A stretch of 56,689 nucleotides of DNA from an uncultured Bacteroidota bacterium (GCA_937129385.1 CAKZNC010000142.1:1-56689); one strand, 5' to 3'; counted from the first letter of the stretch, positions 1 through 8,032 are shown. Notes: a model not told the origin generated them from the letters alone. Numbers and translations are program-made.

Positions 1-360
1 GATCCACTTTCCGCAATAATTGGTCAGCCTGTTGAAATCATACCCATCATGCTCTCAGTCATGCTTGACCGCCACGATCGACTGTTTCAGCTCATCCGAC
101 AGCGCCTCGTCAGCATCAAGCGACAGGATGTGCGGAAACTTTGCTTGCGCAATGGCCCAGTTCTTCTGGTCGATATGGGAATGAAATGTATGCTGAATGA
201 AGCGTGCGCCATGCTCCGCGCAAATCTCCGCGGTCCGGTCAGTCGAATAGGAATCCACCACGACAATGTCGTCCGCGATCTCCCTGACCGACTCCAGGCA
301 CCTGCCTATGTTCTTCTCCTCGTTGAAGGTGATCACCACCACCGAAAGCTTGATCTCCAT
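1..360 (-). pseudogene. Family 2 glycosyltransferase, interrupted by an in-frame TGA (3' end outside window)
   Basis: The protein begins at the ATG at 358-360 and shows a typical GT-A start: LSVVVITFNEEKNIGRCLES, then DDIVVVDSYSTDRT and a DADEALS motif (the DXD-type metal and sugar-nucleotide site). After 101 residues the frame meets TGA at 55-57. Reading on in the same frame to the window start gives EHDGYDFNRLTNYCGKWI, which resembles the continuation I know from Bacteroidota lipopolysaccharide-type glycosyltransferases, where a Trp normally sits at the stop position. The simplest reading is a single TGG to TGA change (nonsense mutation or base-call error). The start codon abuts the murF-alr stop with no gap, so it is the last visible gene of a tdk / murF-alr / GT run. 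It would transfer a sugar onto a cell-surface lipid or polysaccharide; the acceptor cannot be told. Confidence 0.8.
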
Positions 361-2820
361 TTATTCCTTTATATAAACCCGCTTCACCCGTTCAGGTATT
401 CCGGTTAACACTTCGTATACAATCGTTCCCAGTTGATCGGCCATGCGATTCACCGGACAATTCTTTCCAAATAACTCCACATGGTCGCCGACAGTTGCAT
501 CTATGCCGGTAATATCCAGCATGGTCATATCCATGCAGACATTCCCGATCGTTGGGGCATACGACCCGTTCAGGTAAAACGAATACCGCCCGTTTCCCAG
601 GTGCCTGTTGATCCCGTCGGCGTATCCCACCGGGATTGTCGCGATCATGGCATCCTTCTCTACCTTCCCGGCCCTGTCATAACCGACAGTCTCCCCTGCG
701 TTCACCTCCCGGATCTGCGAGATCACCGTCTTGAAGGTACTCACAGGAACGAGCTCCTTCCCCAGGCCCTGTCCATATAACCCGATCCCCACCCGAACCA
801 TATCCATCTGGTACTGCGGGAATCGCTCAGTACCGGCCGAATTCAGGACATGCAACAGTGGCTGTTGCCCGGTACATTCCATGATCCTGTTGGCCGCTGT
901 CCGGAACATCTCCACCTGCTTGCCGGTAAAATCATCCAGGTCCGGATCATCCGCGGCAACCAGGTGTGTAAAAATACTTTTGATACTGATTTCAGGCGCT
1001 GTGAGCCGCTCACAAAGTGCATCCACCTCCCCCATACCGAACCCAAGCCTGTGCATCCCCGTGTCCATCTTAATATGTACCGGTTGCCCGGTCAGCCCTG
1101 CATACCGGCACTCCTGTATATAAGCCTCAAGGTGTTGTATGCTGAATATCTCCGGCTCGAGGCGGCTCCGAAGCATCTTCCGGTAATCACCCGACTGTGC
1201 ATTCATCACCATCACAGGCAGCTCGACTCCTGCTGCACGCAAACGGATCCCTTCATCGGCAAAGGCCACGGCCAGGTATTCCACCTGCTCATGCTGGAGG
1301 TACCCTGCGATCTCATGTGCACCAGCACCATATGAAAGGGCCTTCACCATCACCATGATGCTTGTACCGGGATCCACGAGCGAACGAAAATAGTTCAGGT
1401 TGTGCACCAGGTCATTCACATTGATCTCCAGTACCGTCTTATGTACCTGCAGCTGGAACTGTTCCGTGATCTGTTCGAAATGGAAACTGCGAGCACCTTT
1501 GATCAGCACTGCAGCGTCCCGGATCACTGCAGGGTCAAATTCTGCAAGAAATGTCTTCGTATCCGGAAAAAACCGGGTCCCGGGTGCAAAGAACTGACGG
1601 TGCTCAGAGATGGCCCTGCCGATGCAGCATGCTTCACTGATCTTCCTGAACTTCAGCATTGCGGCGACCTCCCGGTAAAGTTCCTCGTCCCTGAGTCCGC
1701 TCTGCTGGAGATCCGAGAGGATTACGATTTTTTTACGGTGACGCTGCTGTTGCAGCAGGAGATCGAGGGCTACCCCCAGTCCGGCCAGGTCCGAATTGTA
1801 AGTATCATTCACCAGTGTGCTGTCATGAATGCCTTTCAACGTCTGCAACCGCATCTCCACCGGCTCGATGGCCGAAAGCTCCCTGCTGATCTGCTGATGA
1901 GGAATCCCCAGCTCGGAAAGCAGGGTGATCACATGCAACAGGTTTTCAACGGAAGCATCATCAGTAAACGGCAATACAAATTGAGTGGTGGCACCCTTCC
2001 AATCCAGTTTCACCTGCAGCCCTTTCTTGCCGGGTTTTCCTGCCCGGTAACGGTAGGCTGCATCACCCGAAAGGGACCAGGTGACCAGTTCAGGCCCCAG
2101 GTCAGCGGCCAGCTCCGGGAGTGACCTGCCCTCTATCACTGTATCCGCACTGATCACCAGCTTATCGCTATTCCTGAAGAGCTGCAATTTTTCTTTAAGC
2201 TTCTCCAGGTCAGAACTGAAGTTTTTACCATGTGCCGGTCCTATATTGGTGAGAATGCCGATTTCAGGAGAAATGATGCTTTCCAGTCGTTCCATCTCTC
2301 CAGGCATTGAGATGCCGGCCTCGATGATCCCATAATCATAGGCGGGAGATAACTGCCAGAGCGACAGGGATACACCCAGCTGGGAATTGTAGCTGCGCGG
2401 ACTCCTTACAACGCGATGCTCACTGGAGAGGAGCTGGTAGAGCCACTCCTTCACGATGGTCTTCCCGTTACTGCCGGTGATACCGATCACCGTCCCGCTG
2501 AACTGCTGCCTGTGGAAACCGGAAAGCTGTTGCAATGCATAAAGCGCATCACCGACAATGCAAAATGAGGCCTGCGGAAAATCCTTGATTGCAGGAGAGC
2601 GGTCGGTGAGGAAATGCCTGACTCCCTTTTCATACAGTTCAGGAATATAGTCGTTGCCATCATGGTTCTCCCCCCTGATTGCAATGAAAAGCACATGGTC
2701 AGCAGCAGGCAGTGAACGGCTGTCGGTGGCAATGTGCCTGATCGGTTCACCCTCTGCCCCCAGCAGCTTCCCGTCACATACCGAGGCGATCTTTTCCATA
2801 TGGATCGGTTCCTGTGTCAT
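361..2820 (-). CDS. murF-alr: Bifunctional MurF ligase / alanine racemase
   Basis: An 819-residue fusion. Residues 1 to about 455 are a Mur ligase (UDP-MurNAc-tripeptide:D-Ala-D-Ala ligase) with the ATP loop GSNGKT at 116-121, a GIIEAGIS stretch near 164-171 and NDTYNSDL near 338-345. Residues from about 460 are a fold-type III alanine racemase with the pyridoxal-phosphate lysine K493 in MVKALSYGAG and the C-terminal tyrosine region ETVGYDRAG. The enzyme would both make D-alanine and add the D-Ala-D-Ala unit to the peptidoglycan precursor in the cytoplasm. This fusion is a known Bacteroidota arrangement. It starts 4 nt after tdk ends and is followed directly by a glycosyltransferase, suggesting one transcript. 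An internal Met8 is an alternative start. A ddl gene lies at 24945, unlinked. Confidence 0.95.
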   Translation of the reverse strand: MTQEPIHMEKIASVCDGKLLGAEGEPIRHIATDSRSLPAADHVLFIAIRGENHDGNDYIPELYEKGVRHFLTDRSPAIKDFPQASFCIVGDALYALQQLSGFHRQQFSGTVIGITGSNGKTIVKEWLYQLLSSEHRVVRSPRSYNSQLGVSLSLWQLSPAYDYGIIEAGISMPGEMERLESIISPEIGILTNIGPAHGKNFSSDLEKLKEKLQLFRNSDKLVISADTVIEGRSLPELAADLGPELVTWSLSGDAAYRYRAGKPGKKGLQVKLDWKGATTQFVLPFTDDASVENLLHVITLLSELGIPHQQISRELSAIEPVEMRLQTLKGIHDSTLVNDTYNSDLAGLGVALDLLLQQQRHRKKIVILSDLQQSGLRDEELYREVAAMLKFRKISEACCIGRAISEHRQFFAPGTRFFPDTKTFLAEFDPAVIRDAAVLIKGARSFHFEQITEQFQLQVHKTVLEINVNDLVHNLNYFRSLVDPGTSIMVMVKALSYGAGAHEIAGYLQHEQVEYLAVAFADEGIRLRAAGVELPVMVMNAQSGDYRKMLRSRLEPEIFSIQHLEAYIQECRYAGLTGQPVHIKMDTGMHRLGFGMGEVDALCERLTAPEISIKSIFTHLVAADDPDLDDFTGKQVEMFRTAANRIMECTGQQPLLHVLNSAGTERFPQYQMDMVRVGIGLYGQGLGKELVPVSTFKTVISQIREVNAGETVGYDRAGKVEKDAMIATIPVGYADGINRHLGNGRYSFYLNGSYAPTIGNVCMDMTMLDITGIDATVGDHVELFGKNCPVNRMADQLGTIVYEVLTGIPERVKRVYIKE

Positions 2821-2824
2821 CCGG

Positions 2825-3415
2825 TTAGCTTTTCCTGTTTTTCACGACTTCATCCTGGTAGCACTTCCGGCAAAGGGGCTCATATATATTCGTCTCTCCA
2901 AGCACCACCAGGTCATCCTCTTCTGAGGTTCGGTGTGAATGGTTTGCCAGGCTTCCGCACCTGACACAGATCGCATGTACCTTGGTTACATATTCGGCCG
3001 AAGCAAGCAGCGCCGGGATCGGACCGAAGGGCTTTCCCCTGAAATCCATGTCCAGACCCGCAACAATAACCCGCAGTCCGCTGTTTGCCAGCTTATTGCA
3101 GACCTCCACAAGTCCAAGGTCAAAGAACTGTGCTTCATCGATGCCCACCACATCCACATCGGAAGAGAGGAGCAGGATGTTCTGGGCCGATTCCACGGGA
3201 GTGGACTGAATGCTGTTTTCATCATGGGAGACCACCTCCTCTTCGGAATACCTGACATCAATTTTGGGTTTGAAGATCTCTACCCTGAGCCTGGCAAATT
3301 CAGCACGCCGCAGTCGCCGGATCAACTCTTCGGTTTTGCCGGAAAACATCGACCCGCAAATCACCTCGATCCAGCCACCTTTTTTTGCATGCTTTATGGT
3401 ATCTTCAAGAAACAT
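2825..3415 (-). CDS. tdk: Thymidine kinase
   Basis: A 196-residue type II thymidine kinase, the usual length for the family. It phosphorylates thymidine to dTMP in pyrimidine salvage. Visible motifs are the P-loop GSMFSGKT (21-28), the catalytic DEAQFFD (93-99, E94 as base), and a structural zinc site made of two CxxC pairs (C150/C153 and C182/C185). It is the first gene of a minus-strand run with murF-alr 4 nt downstream. A TAAGTTTT box (minus strand, 3424-3431) matches 7 of 8 positions of the lineage -7 element and would give almost no leader, but this is weak. Identification is secure. Confidence 0.95.
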   Translation of the reverse strand: MFLEDTIKHAKKGGWIEVICGSMFSGKTEELIRRLRRAEFARLRVEIFKPKIDVRYSEEEVVSHDENSIQSTPVESAQNILLLSSDVDVVGIDEAQFFDLGLVEVCNKLANSGLRVIVAGLDMDFRGKPFGPIPALLASAEYVTKVHAICVRCGSLANHSHRTSEEDDLVVLGETNIYEPLCRKCYQDEVVKNRKS

Positions 3416-3455
3416 TGACGTGGAAAACTTAACAACTCCTAATCGTTATAAATTG

Positions 3456-3463
3456 TAACTTTG
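3456..3463 (+). promoter_or_regulatory. Possible -7 promoter box for the 3557 gene
   Basis: TAACTTTG matches the Bacteroidota -7 consensus TAnnTTTG exactly. No good -33 TTTG is visible, and the box lies about 93 nt before the ATG, longer than for other genes here, so the assignment is tentative. Confidence 0.4.
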
Positions 3464-3556
3464 CCGACAGAGCTGCAGGAATTCAAACAATTGGCGTTTG
3501 ATGACAGCAATGAGATGGCCAATAATACGTTTACTTAATGATGCATAAATGATCAG

Positions 3557-4414
3557 ATGACCATGGAAATAAAACACACCATTGAAATATTGACTAAAGA
3601 TATACAAGATATAGAAAATCTTGTCCGAAACCTGAAGAAAACTCCTACCCCTTCCCGAATTGAAATCGACCTGGCAATGTCGAAACTCAGAAACGTTTAT
3701 GAGCTGCTCTCGATCATTTCTGAAGACATCAGGTCCGACCATGCCATGAAAGCAGAAGGCGGTACACCGACAAGTCCGGAAGCACCGGCTACAGAAACTG
3801 CTGCAGATCCTGCCCCCACTGCCACTGAAGAAACAGTTCAGGAGGAAAAAAATCAAGAAAAGAGCACAGTCGATGCACCTCCCCGGAAGGAGGCTGAGGA
3901 GAAAGCCTCACCAGATCCGGATATAGGTGAACCGGATACCACTGAAGGAGCCGGAAAGGCTGAAAAACAGGAGGAGACAGTCAGGCAGGAACCACCGGTG
4001 AACCATTCAGCAAAAAAAGAAGAGAAACAGGAGGAAAAGCCAGCCCAGAATGCAGAAAAAGTTACGGCCGAAGAGGATCGGAAAACACAGATCGTAGCAG
4101 AGAAATTTGCGGCAAACAAGAATATCAATGAGAAGATCGCGCCGGGATCGGACAGGGACCTGACGGCGAAACTGACCGGGGAACCAATCGATTCGATCAA
4201 GCGTCACATCGGAATCAACGACCGGTTCATGATCATTCGGGAATTGCTGAATGGCGACAATGAAAAATTCAATAAGGTCGTTGGAGAACTCGATAGCTGC
4301 AGCAACTTCGATGAGGCCATGCAGATCATCGAAAAGGAATTTTCAGGCAAGACAGATCATGAAGGTGTAACACTGATCACACGCCTGGCACGTCGCAGAT
4401 ACATGGGACAGTAA
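3557..4414 (+). CDS. Conserved Bacteroidota hypothetical protein with charged linker
   Basis: A 285-residue soluble protein with three parts. Residues 1-60 are a probably helical head (repeated hydrophobic heptads, KDIQDIENLVRNLKK). Residues about 70-185 are a low-complexity linker rich in Glu, Ala, Pro, Thr and Lys. The last ~95 residues form a compact conserved-looking tail containing IGINDRFMIIRELLNGD and a C-terminal RLARRRYMGQ. I recall tails of this LNDRF..IRELFNGD type in uncharacterised Bacteroidota proteins, but no function is known to me. No signal peptide or membrane segment is present. The stop overlaps the rsmI start (TAATG), so the two are co-transcribed and probably translationally coupled. 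A link to ribosome modification is only context-based inference. Confidence 0.8.
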   Translation: MTMEIKHTIEILTKDIQDIENLVRNLKKTPTPSRIEIDLAMSKLRNVYELLSIISEDIRSDHAMKAEGGTPTSPEAPATETAADPAPTATEETVQEEKNQEKSTVDAPPRKEAEEKASPDPDIGEPDTTEGAGKAEKQEETVRQEPPVNHSAKKEEKQEEKPAQNAEKVTAEEDRKTQIVAEKFAANKNINEKIAPGSDRDLTAKLTGEPIDSIKRHIGINDRFMIIRELLNGDNEKFNKVVGELDSCSNFDEAMQIIEKEFSGKTDHEGVTLITRLARRRYMGQ

Positions 4415-5082
4415 TGTCAAGACTCTACCTCATACCTACCCCGATCGGCAACCTGGAGGACATCACCCTGCGGGCCAAACGCATCTTGTCCGAAGTCGAC
4501 CTGGTGCTTGCAGAGGACAGTAGGAAAGCAGGATTTCTTCTGAAACACCTGGGGATCAGCAAACCCATCCGTGCACATCATAAATTCAACGAACACAAAA
4601 CGCTTCAGACAGTGGTGGAGGAACTGAAGCACGGAAAGACCTTCGGTCTGGTTACCGATGCCGGTACGCCCGGCATTTCCGATCCGGGATTCCTGCTTGT
4701 GCGTGAATGCATCAGGGAAGGAATTGCGGTGGAGACACTGCCCGGACCGACGGCATTTATCCCGGCACTTGTAAATTCGGGCCTGCCCGCCGACCGCTTT
4801 GTCTTTGAAGGATTCCTACCACATAAAAAAGGTCGGAAGAAGCGTCTTGAATTCCTGGCTGATGAGGAGCGGACGATCATTCTCTATGAATCCCCACACC
4901 GACTGCTCAAACTGCTGGAAGAGCTGAAAGAGTGGTTCGGTGAAGAGCGTCAGGCCGCTGTTGCACGTGAGCTGACCAAGATGCATGAGGAAAATGTACG
5001 GGGAACACTGAATGAGCTAACCACTTACTATAACACCCATACGGTCAAAGGGGAATTTGTCCTTATTGTTGCAGGGAAATGA
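4414..5082 (+). CDS. rsmI: 16S rRNA (cytidine(1402)-2'-O)-methyltransferase
   Basis: A 222-residue tetrapyrrole-methylase-fold protein that uses S-adenosylmethionine to methylate C1402 in the decoding centre of 16S rRNA. Family motifs are all present: PTPIGNLEDITLRA at 9-22, LAEDSR at 32-37, VTDAGTPGISDPG at 80-92 and PGPTAFIPALVNSGLP at 110-125. The protein ends near residue 222, shorter than the E. coli enzyme because the extra C-terminal domain is absent, which is common in this phylum. Its ATG overlaps the stop codon of the upstream hypothetical gene by one base. It is convergent with the head-GIN lipoprotein gene, only 6 nt away. Confidence 0.94.
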   Translation: MSRLYLIPTPIGNLEDITLRAKRILSEVDLVLAEDSRKAGFLLKHLGISKPIRAHHKFNEHKTLQTVVEELKHGKTFGLVTDAGTPGISDPGFLLVRECIREGIAVETLPGPTAFIPALVNSGLPADRFVFEGFLPHKKGRKKRLEFLADEERTIILYESPHRLLKLLEELKEWFGEERQAAVARELTKMHEENVRGTLNELTTYYNTHTVKGEFVLIVAGK

Positions 5083-5088
5083 CCACCC

Positions 5089-5991
5089 CTAATAGGGACG
5101 GACATTTCCTGAACCAGTGATCCTGTATATGATCTCCTCCGGAGAGCCGGCATAGATCACATCACCAGATCCCAGGATCGTAACATCAAGGAGTCCGTCT
5201 GCATGCACATACGTATTGCCTGAGCCACTTGCATGACATTCAACATCTGTTGATATGACATCAAGCACATCCAGTCGGCCGGAAGAAGTGTGGGAGGTAC
5301 CCATTGTTTCGCAATCTCCGTCCAGGACCAGTCTGCCTGAACCCGAAAGCCTGATATCCCCGCTTACCGCATTGTAGATTCCGCCATGAATGGTTCCTGA
5401 ACTACTGTGCCTGATCTGCAATTCCGCTGCATCCATCTGACCAAAATCTATTTCACCGGATCCCGACAGGCGGATATCACCAATTCCGGTCTGGATCAGG
5501 TTCATGTTCATATGACCTGAGGAGGAGTGGCGGACCGTGAATTCCGATGCATAGACAGAGTCCACATCCAGGGTCCCCGATCCGGTCAGGGCAAGCTCCA
5601 CCTCTTCACCCTCAATCGATGGCACATAGATCATCCCGGAGCCGGTCAGGTTCAACTGCTCGATATCCGGCATGGTGATATGTATTTCAACGGGAGAAGA
5701 GCTGCGTATACACTGGAACTCGCGCGTTTTGATCAGCAATGTACCACCCGAATTGTAGGTCTCGATCACCTGCAGCAGGTTCTCTTGCGCCTCAATCTTC
5801 AAAGAGAATGTGTCGGCCTGCGTAATATAGACATCATACGAACCCGAGTTAGTGACACCATAGAAGTCAGAAACTTCACGTGTCTCCACGACGATATCGC
5901 CGACGCCTTCGATACATGAAAAAAGGCCAAAACAAGAGGTCATAAGACCCATAATTACGATTGTGCTGTATACAAATATCTTTTTAATCAT
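5089..5991 (-). CDS. Head-GIN domain (DUF2807) lipoprotein, predicted beta-helix
   Basis: A 300-residue exported protein. The N-terminus has a lipobox (LMTSC, Cys20), so it is probably membrane-anchored. The rest fits the DUF2807 head-GIN family: a DFYGVTNSGSYDVYITQ entry followed by a run of rungs, each ending in GSG or SSG about every 20 residues (LTGSG, LTGSG, HSSSG, LSGSG, HSSSG, LSGSG, HTSSG, ASGSG, LGSG, ITGSG). That periodicity is what a right-handed parallel beta-helix would give. The family is sometimes labelled putative auto-transporter adhesin, but the function is not established. It has no operon partner. No clear -7 box was found upstream. Confidence 0.85.
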   Translation of the reverse strand: MIKKIFVYSTIVIMGLMTSCFGLFSCIEGVGDIVVETREVSDFYGVTNSGSYDVYITQADTFSLKIEAQENLLQVIETYNSGGTLLIKTREFQCIRSSSPVEIHITMPDIEQLNLTGSGMIYVPSIEGEEVELALTGSGTLDVDSVYASEFTVRHSSSGHMNMNLIQTGIGDIRLSGSGEIDFGQMDAAELQIRHSSSGTIHGGIYNAVSGDIRLSGSGRLVLDGDCETMGTSHTSSGRLDVLDVISTDVECHASGSGNTYVHADGLLDVTILGSGDVIYAGSPEEIIYRITGSGNVRPY

Positions 5992-6270
5992 GATGATTGG
6001 ATTTTTTCGGTTACATCTTTAAGGACAAGTCTGACTGGCGAGGGATGCATCAAAATCGAAAAAAAAATAAAAAAAAGTGCCAGCAACAGATTTAATAAAA
6101 GACCCGCACCTCTTTAACTGTTCGTTTTCGTACATTAATCATACGCTATCGTTCACTTTCGGAATTTCAGCAAAAACTACATCATCGTTGTATCTATTTG
6201 TTTTTTAATCATTTATAATTTTTGGCACACAATGTGTTATATTCCTGTCAAACGCTAAAAAAAAGAAAAA
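5992..6270. other. 279-nt AT-rich divergent intergenic region
   Basis: This region separates the divergent head-GIN and WMT-repeat genes. It is AT rich with A and T runs. No exact TAnnTTTG box was found on either strand. The only patterned piece is a TGGCAC-containing stretch described separately at 6223-6238. No small gene is supported. Confidence 0.5.
6223..6238 (+). promoter_or_regulatory. Weak sigma-54-like promoter candidate
   Basis: TGGCAC (6223-6228), five bases, then GTGTT (6234-6238). This resembles the sigma-54 layout TGGCAC-N5-TTGCW with a perfect -24 box, but the -12 GC is GT here. It lies 32 nt before the ATG of the WMT-repeat gene, a fitting distance. One deviation in the near-invariant dinucleotide makes it doubtful. 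Confidence 0.3.
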
Positions 6271-6993
6271 ATGAAAACAATGATCAACACGAACAGGACA
6301 AACAGGGTAGCAATCGCAATTACAATTTTTATGATGACTTTTTCTGCCGCAAACGGACAAGGCAAACTGATCGAGGGAGCAGTGAAGTTATTTGAGTCAG
6401 CCAAAGAAAAAATCGCACAGCCGGAAACTACCATTGTGAATGCAGCATATTACTGCTCGGGTGATGCAGCACTTGAAGTAACGAATGCAGGAGTCTCCAC
6501 GACAGCAAAGAATTATTCACCGGTAGTTACCTCCTCATTCACCGTATCTAATTTAGATGTTTCTTATGAAGCTGAACTGGAAACAGAGACCTGGATGACC
6601 GAATCTTTTACCAGTGAGATCGAAACTGCACCTGCAGTGGAGAGCTGGATGACTGGGTCTTTTACCAGTGAGATCGAAACTGCACCTGCAGTAGAGAGCT
6701 GGATGACAGAGGAGCTGACTGCAGACCTGGAGATGGGTGTTGAGTTTGAGCAGTGGATGACAGCACCGTTGACCGGATCCTTTGAGAGCCCGGTTGCAAC
6801 AGAAGAGTGGATGACCGCACCGCTGACAGAATCCTTCGAGAAGCCGGTTTCAACTGAGGAATGGATGACCACACCCCTTTCTGGAAACGTTGAAGCAACA
6901 GTTGAGACTGAAAGCTGGATGACTACACCAATGTACGCAAGCATAAAGCAAGTGCCTGAAGTTGAGTCCTGGATGACCAAACTAATGCGTTAA
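6271..6993 (+). CDS. Secreted protein with eight 18-residue WMT repeats
   Basis: A 240-residue protein of unknown function. Residues 1-30 are a signal peptide (basic start, AIAITIFMMTFSA, probable cleavage after ANGQ). A spacer with two adjacent candidate metal or disulfide residues at most (one Cys, in YYCSGD) follows to about residue 105. The remainder is a tandem array in which Trp-Met-Thr recurs at W108, 126, 144, 162, 180, 198, 216 and 234, exactly every 18 residues. A unit reads roughly xExWMTxxLTxxxExxV. Units one and two are nearly identical at DNA level, indicating recent duplication. The units are acidic and have no Cys. I do not recognise a named domain; similar ExWMT motifs occur, to my recollection, in uncharacterised Bacteroidota proteins. 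Followed by a strong terminator, so monocistronic. Confidence 0.82.
   Translation: MKTMINTNRTNRVAIAITIFMMTFSAANGQGKLIEGAVKLFESAKEKIAQPETTIVNAAYYCSGDAALEVTNAGVSTTAKNYSPVVTSSFTVSNLDVSYEAELETETWMTESFTSEIETAPAVESWMTGSFTSEIETAPAVESWMTEELTADLEMGVEFEQWMTAPLTGSFESPVATEEWMTAPLTESFEKPVSTEEWMTTPLSGNVEATVETESWMTTPMYASIKQVPEVESWMTKLMR
6592..6987 (+). repeat. 54-bp in-frame tandem repeat (WMT units)
   Basis: Seven spacings of exactly 54 bp separate eight TGGATGAC codon triplets, the first at 6592. Repeat copies starting at 6592 and 6646 differ at only a few of 54 positions, while later copies have drifted. The reading frame is kept in every unit, so the repeat is under coding constraint. Confidence 0.9.
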
Positions 6994-7038
6994 GAGAAAC
7001 AGGCGATCATTATTTCATTTCTTTCTTCATCATAACTC

Positions 7039-7074
7039 ACGGCCGGTTCTTTAAGAGCCGGCCGTCTATTTTTT
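7039..7074 (+). terminator. Rho-independent terminator of the WMT-repeat gene
   Basis: Arms ACGGCCGGTTCT (7039-7050) and AGAGCCGGCCGT (7054-7065) pair over 12 positions with one G-T wobble and a TTA loop, followed by a T run (7069-7074). It sits 46 nt past the stop codon and immediately before the next promoter. Confidence 0.9.
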
Positions 7075-7076
7075 CT

Positions 7077-7084
7077 TACTTTTG
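7077..7084 (+). promoter_or_regulatory. -7 promoter box for the YjjG-like gene
   Basis: TACTTTTG matches TAnnTTTG exactly and ends 8 nt before the ATG at 7093. Transcription would start at or within a few bases of the start codon, so the mRNA would be leaderless or nearly so. It also makes any start upstream of 7093 impossible. Confidence 0.65.
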
Positions 7085-7092
7085 CCCGGACG

Positions 7093-7791
7093 ATGGCAAC
7101 ACAATACAAGTATATATTCTTCGACCTGGACCGCACCTTGTGGGATTACGATGCAAATTCCTCCAGGGCCCTCAGCATGCTCTTTGAAAAGTACGGACTT
7201 GCTGATCATTTTGATTCACCCGCAGAATTTATACGGATCTACAATTATCATAACGACATCCTCTGGGAAGAATACCGACAGGGCAGGATCAAAAAAAACG
7301 ATCTCCGTTCAAAACGATTCAACCTTGCGCTGATGGAAAAGAAGGTGGATGATCCGGAGCTTTCCATCCGTATCGGGAATCAGTATATGGAGATTACACC
7401 GAAACTCAATATCCTGGCTCCGAACACAATTCAAACACTGGAATACCTGGAACAAAAACACTACCGTTTGTTTATCCTGACCAACGGTTTTTTATCGACC
7501 CAGCAAAAGAAGATGTCAAACAGCGGGCTCGATCGGTATTTCGAACGCATTTACTCATCAGAAGAGATCGGGGTCAACAAGCCTCACCGGGAGATCTTCC
7601 ACTGGGCAGTGTCGGGCCTCCATGCCCATAAAAAAGAGTGTCTGATGATCGGCGATGATGTTGTCGTGGATGTCAAGGGTGCGGCAGACTACGGGCTGAA
7701 CACAGTCTGGTTCAATCCGGGCAGACTGGAATCAAAGATCGCTCCCACCCATACAATCGGGGACATGTCCGAACTCACCACCATCCTCTGA
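7093..7791 (+). CDS. YjjG-family HAD phosphatase (noncanonical pyrimidine nucleotidase)
   Basis: A 232-residue HAD hydrolase. Motif I is FFDLDRTLWDYD with nucleophile D11 and acid/base D13; motif II is LFILTNGF; the motif III lysine is in GVNKPHREIF; motif IV is MIGDDVVVDVKGA. Spacing and the LWDY tail of motif I match the YjjG group, which dephosphorylates nucleoside monophosphates and is thought to clear damaged or noncanonical pyrimidine nucleotides. Substrate assignment is by family only. The gene stands alone on the plus strand between a terminator and a repeat-bearing intergenic region, and is convergent with dnaB. Confidence 0.88.
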   Translation: MATQYKYIFFDLDRTLWDYDANSSRALSMLFEKYGLADHFDSPAEFIRIYNYHNDILWEEYRQGRIKKNDLRSKRFNLALMEKKVDDPELSIRIGNQYMEITPKLNILAPNTIQTLEYLEQKHYRLFILTNGFLSTQQKKMSNSGLDRYFERIYSSEEIGVNKPHREIFHWAVSGLHAHKKECLMIGDDVVVDVKGAADYGLNTVWFNPGRLESKIAPTHTIGDMSELTTIL

Positions 7792-7825
7792 GGGCTGACG
7801 GCTGTGATAACGGGCCAGGTGATGT

Positions 7826-7912
7826 GATGCCTCCGGCATCATGGATGGTGAACGGCGCATGTAACCCCGGCAACTTCGTTACCGGGCTACCTGATATGAT
7901 GCCTCCGGCATC
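7826..7912. repeat. Two identical REP-like palindromes
   Basis: GATGCCTCCGGCATC occurs at 7826-7840 and again at 7898-7912. Each is a hairpin with six-base arms and a TCC loop. Similar sequence extends about 18 nt upstream of each copy (GGGCCAGGTGAT against GGGCTACCTGAT). Between them CCCGGCAAC and GTTACCGGG form a further imperfect hairpin at 7867-7886. The flanks carry degenerate CTGACGGCTGATGGCTGA runs. This looks like an intergenic palindromic repeat family between two converging genes. Confidence 0.7.
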
Positions 7913-8032
7913 TGATGCTGACGGCTGATGGCTGATCCCGATACACCTCCTTTCGTCGGCTATCGAGGAGCCGCTCCTATCATCGCTGGCGGCTGCCAAC
8001 CCCTCTTAACTCTACTCTCTCCTCTCTCCACT

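Noticed and set aside
55-57. UGA recoding (Trp or selenocysteine) in the glycosyltransferase
   Set aside because: UGA ends many full-length genes here and no selenocysteine-type hairpin is evident within the visible part; a point change or base-call error is simpler.
1402-2124. Long plus-strand open frame (240 codons) opposite murF-alr
   Set aside because: It lies fully antisense to a clear MurF-Alr coding region, its product has no recognisable domain, and the frame is explained by codon bias of the real gene.
5089-5991. Repeat-in-toxin or adhesin label for the GSG-rich protein
   Set aside because: The GSG/SSG rungs fit DUF2807 head-GIN proteins; calcium-binding nonapeptides are absent and an adhesin role is not shown.
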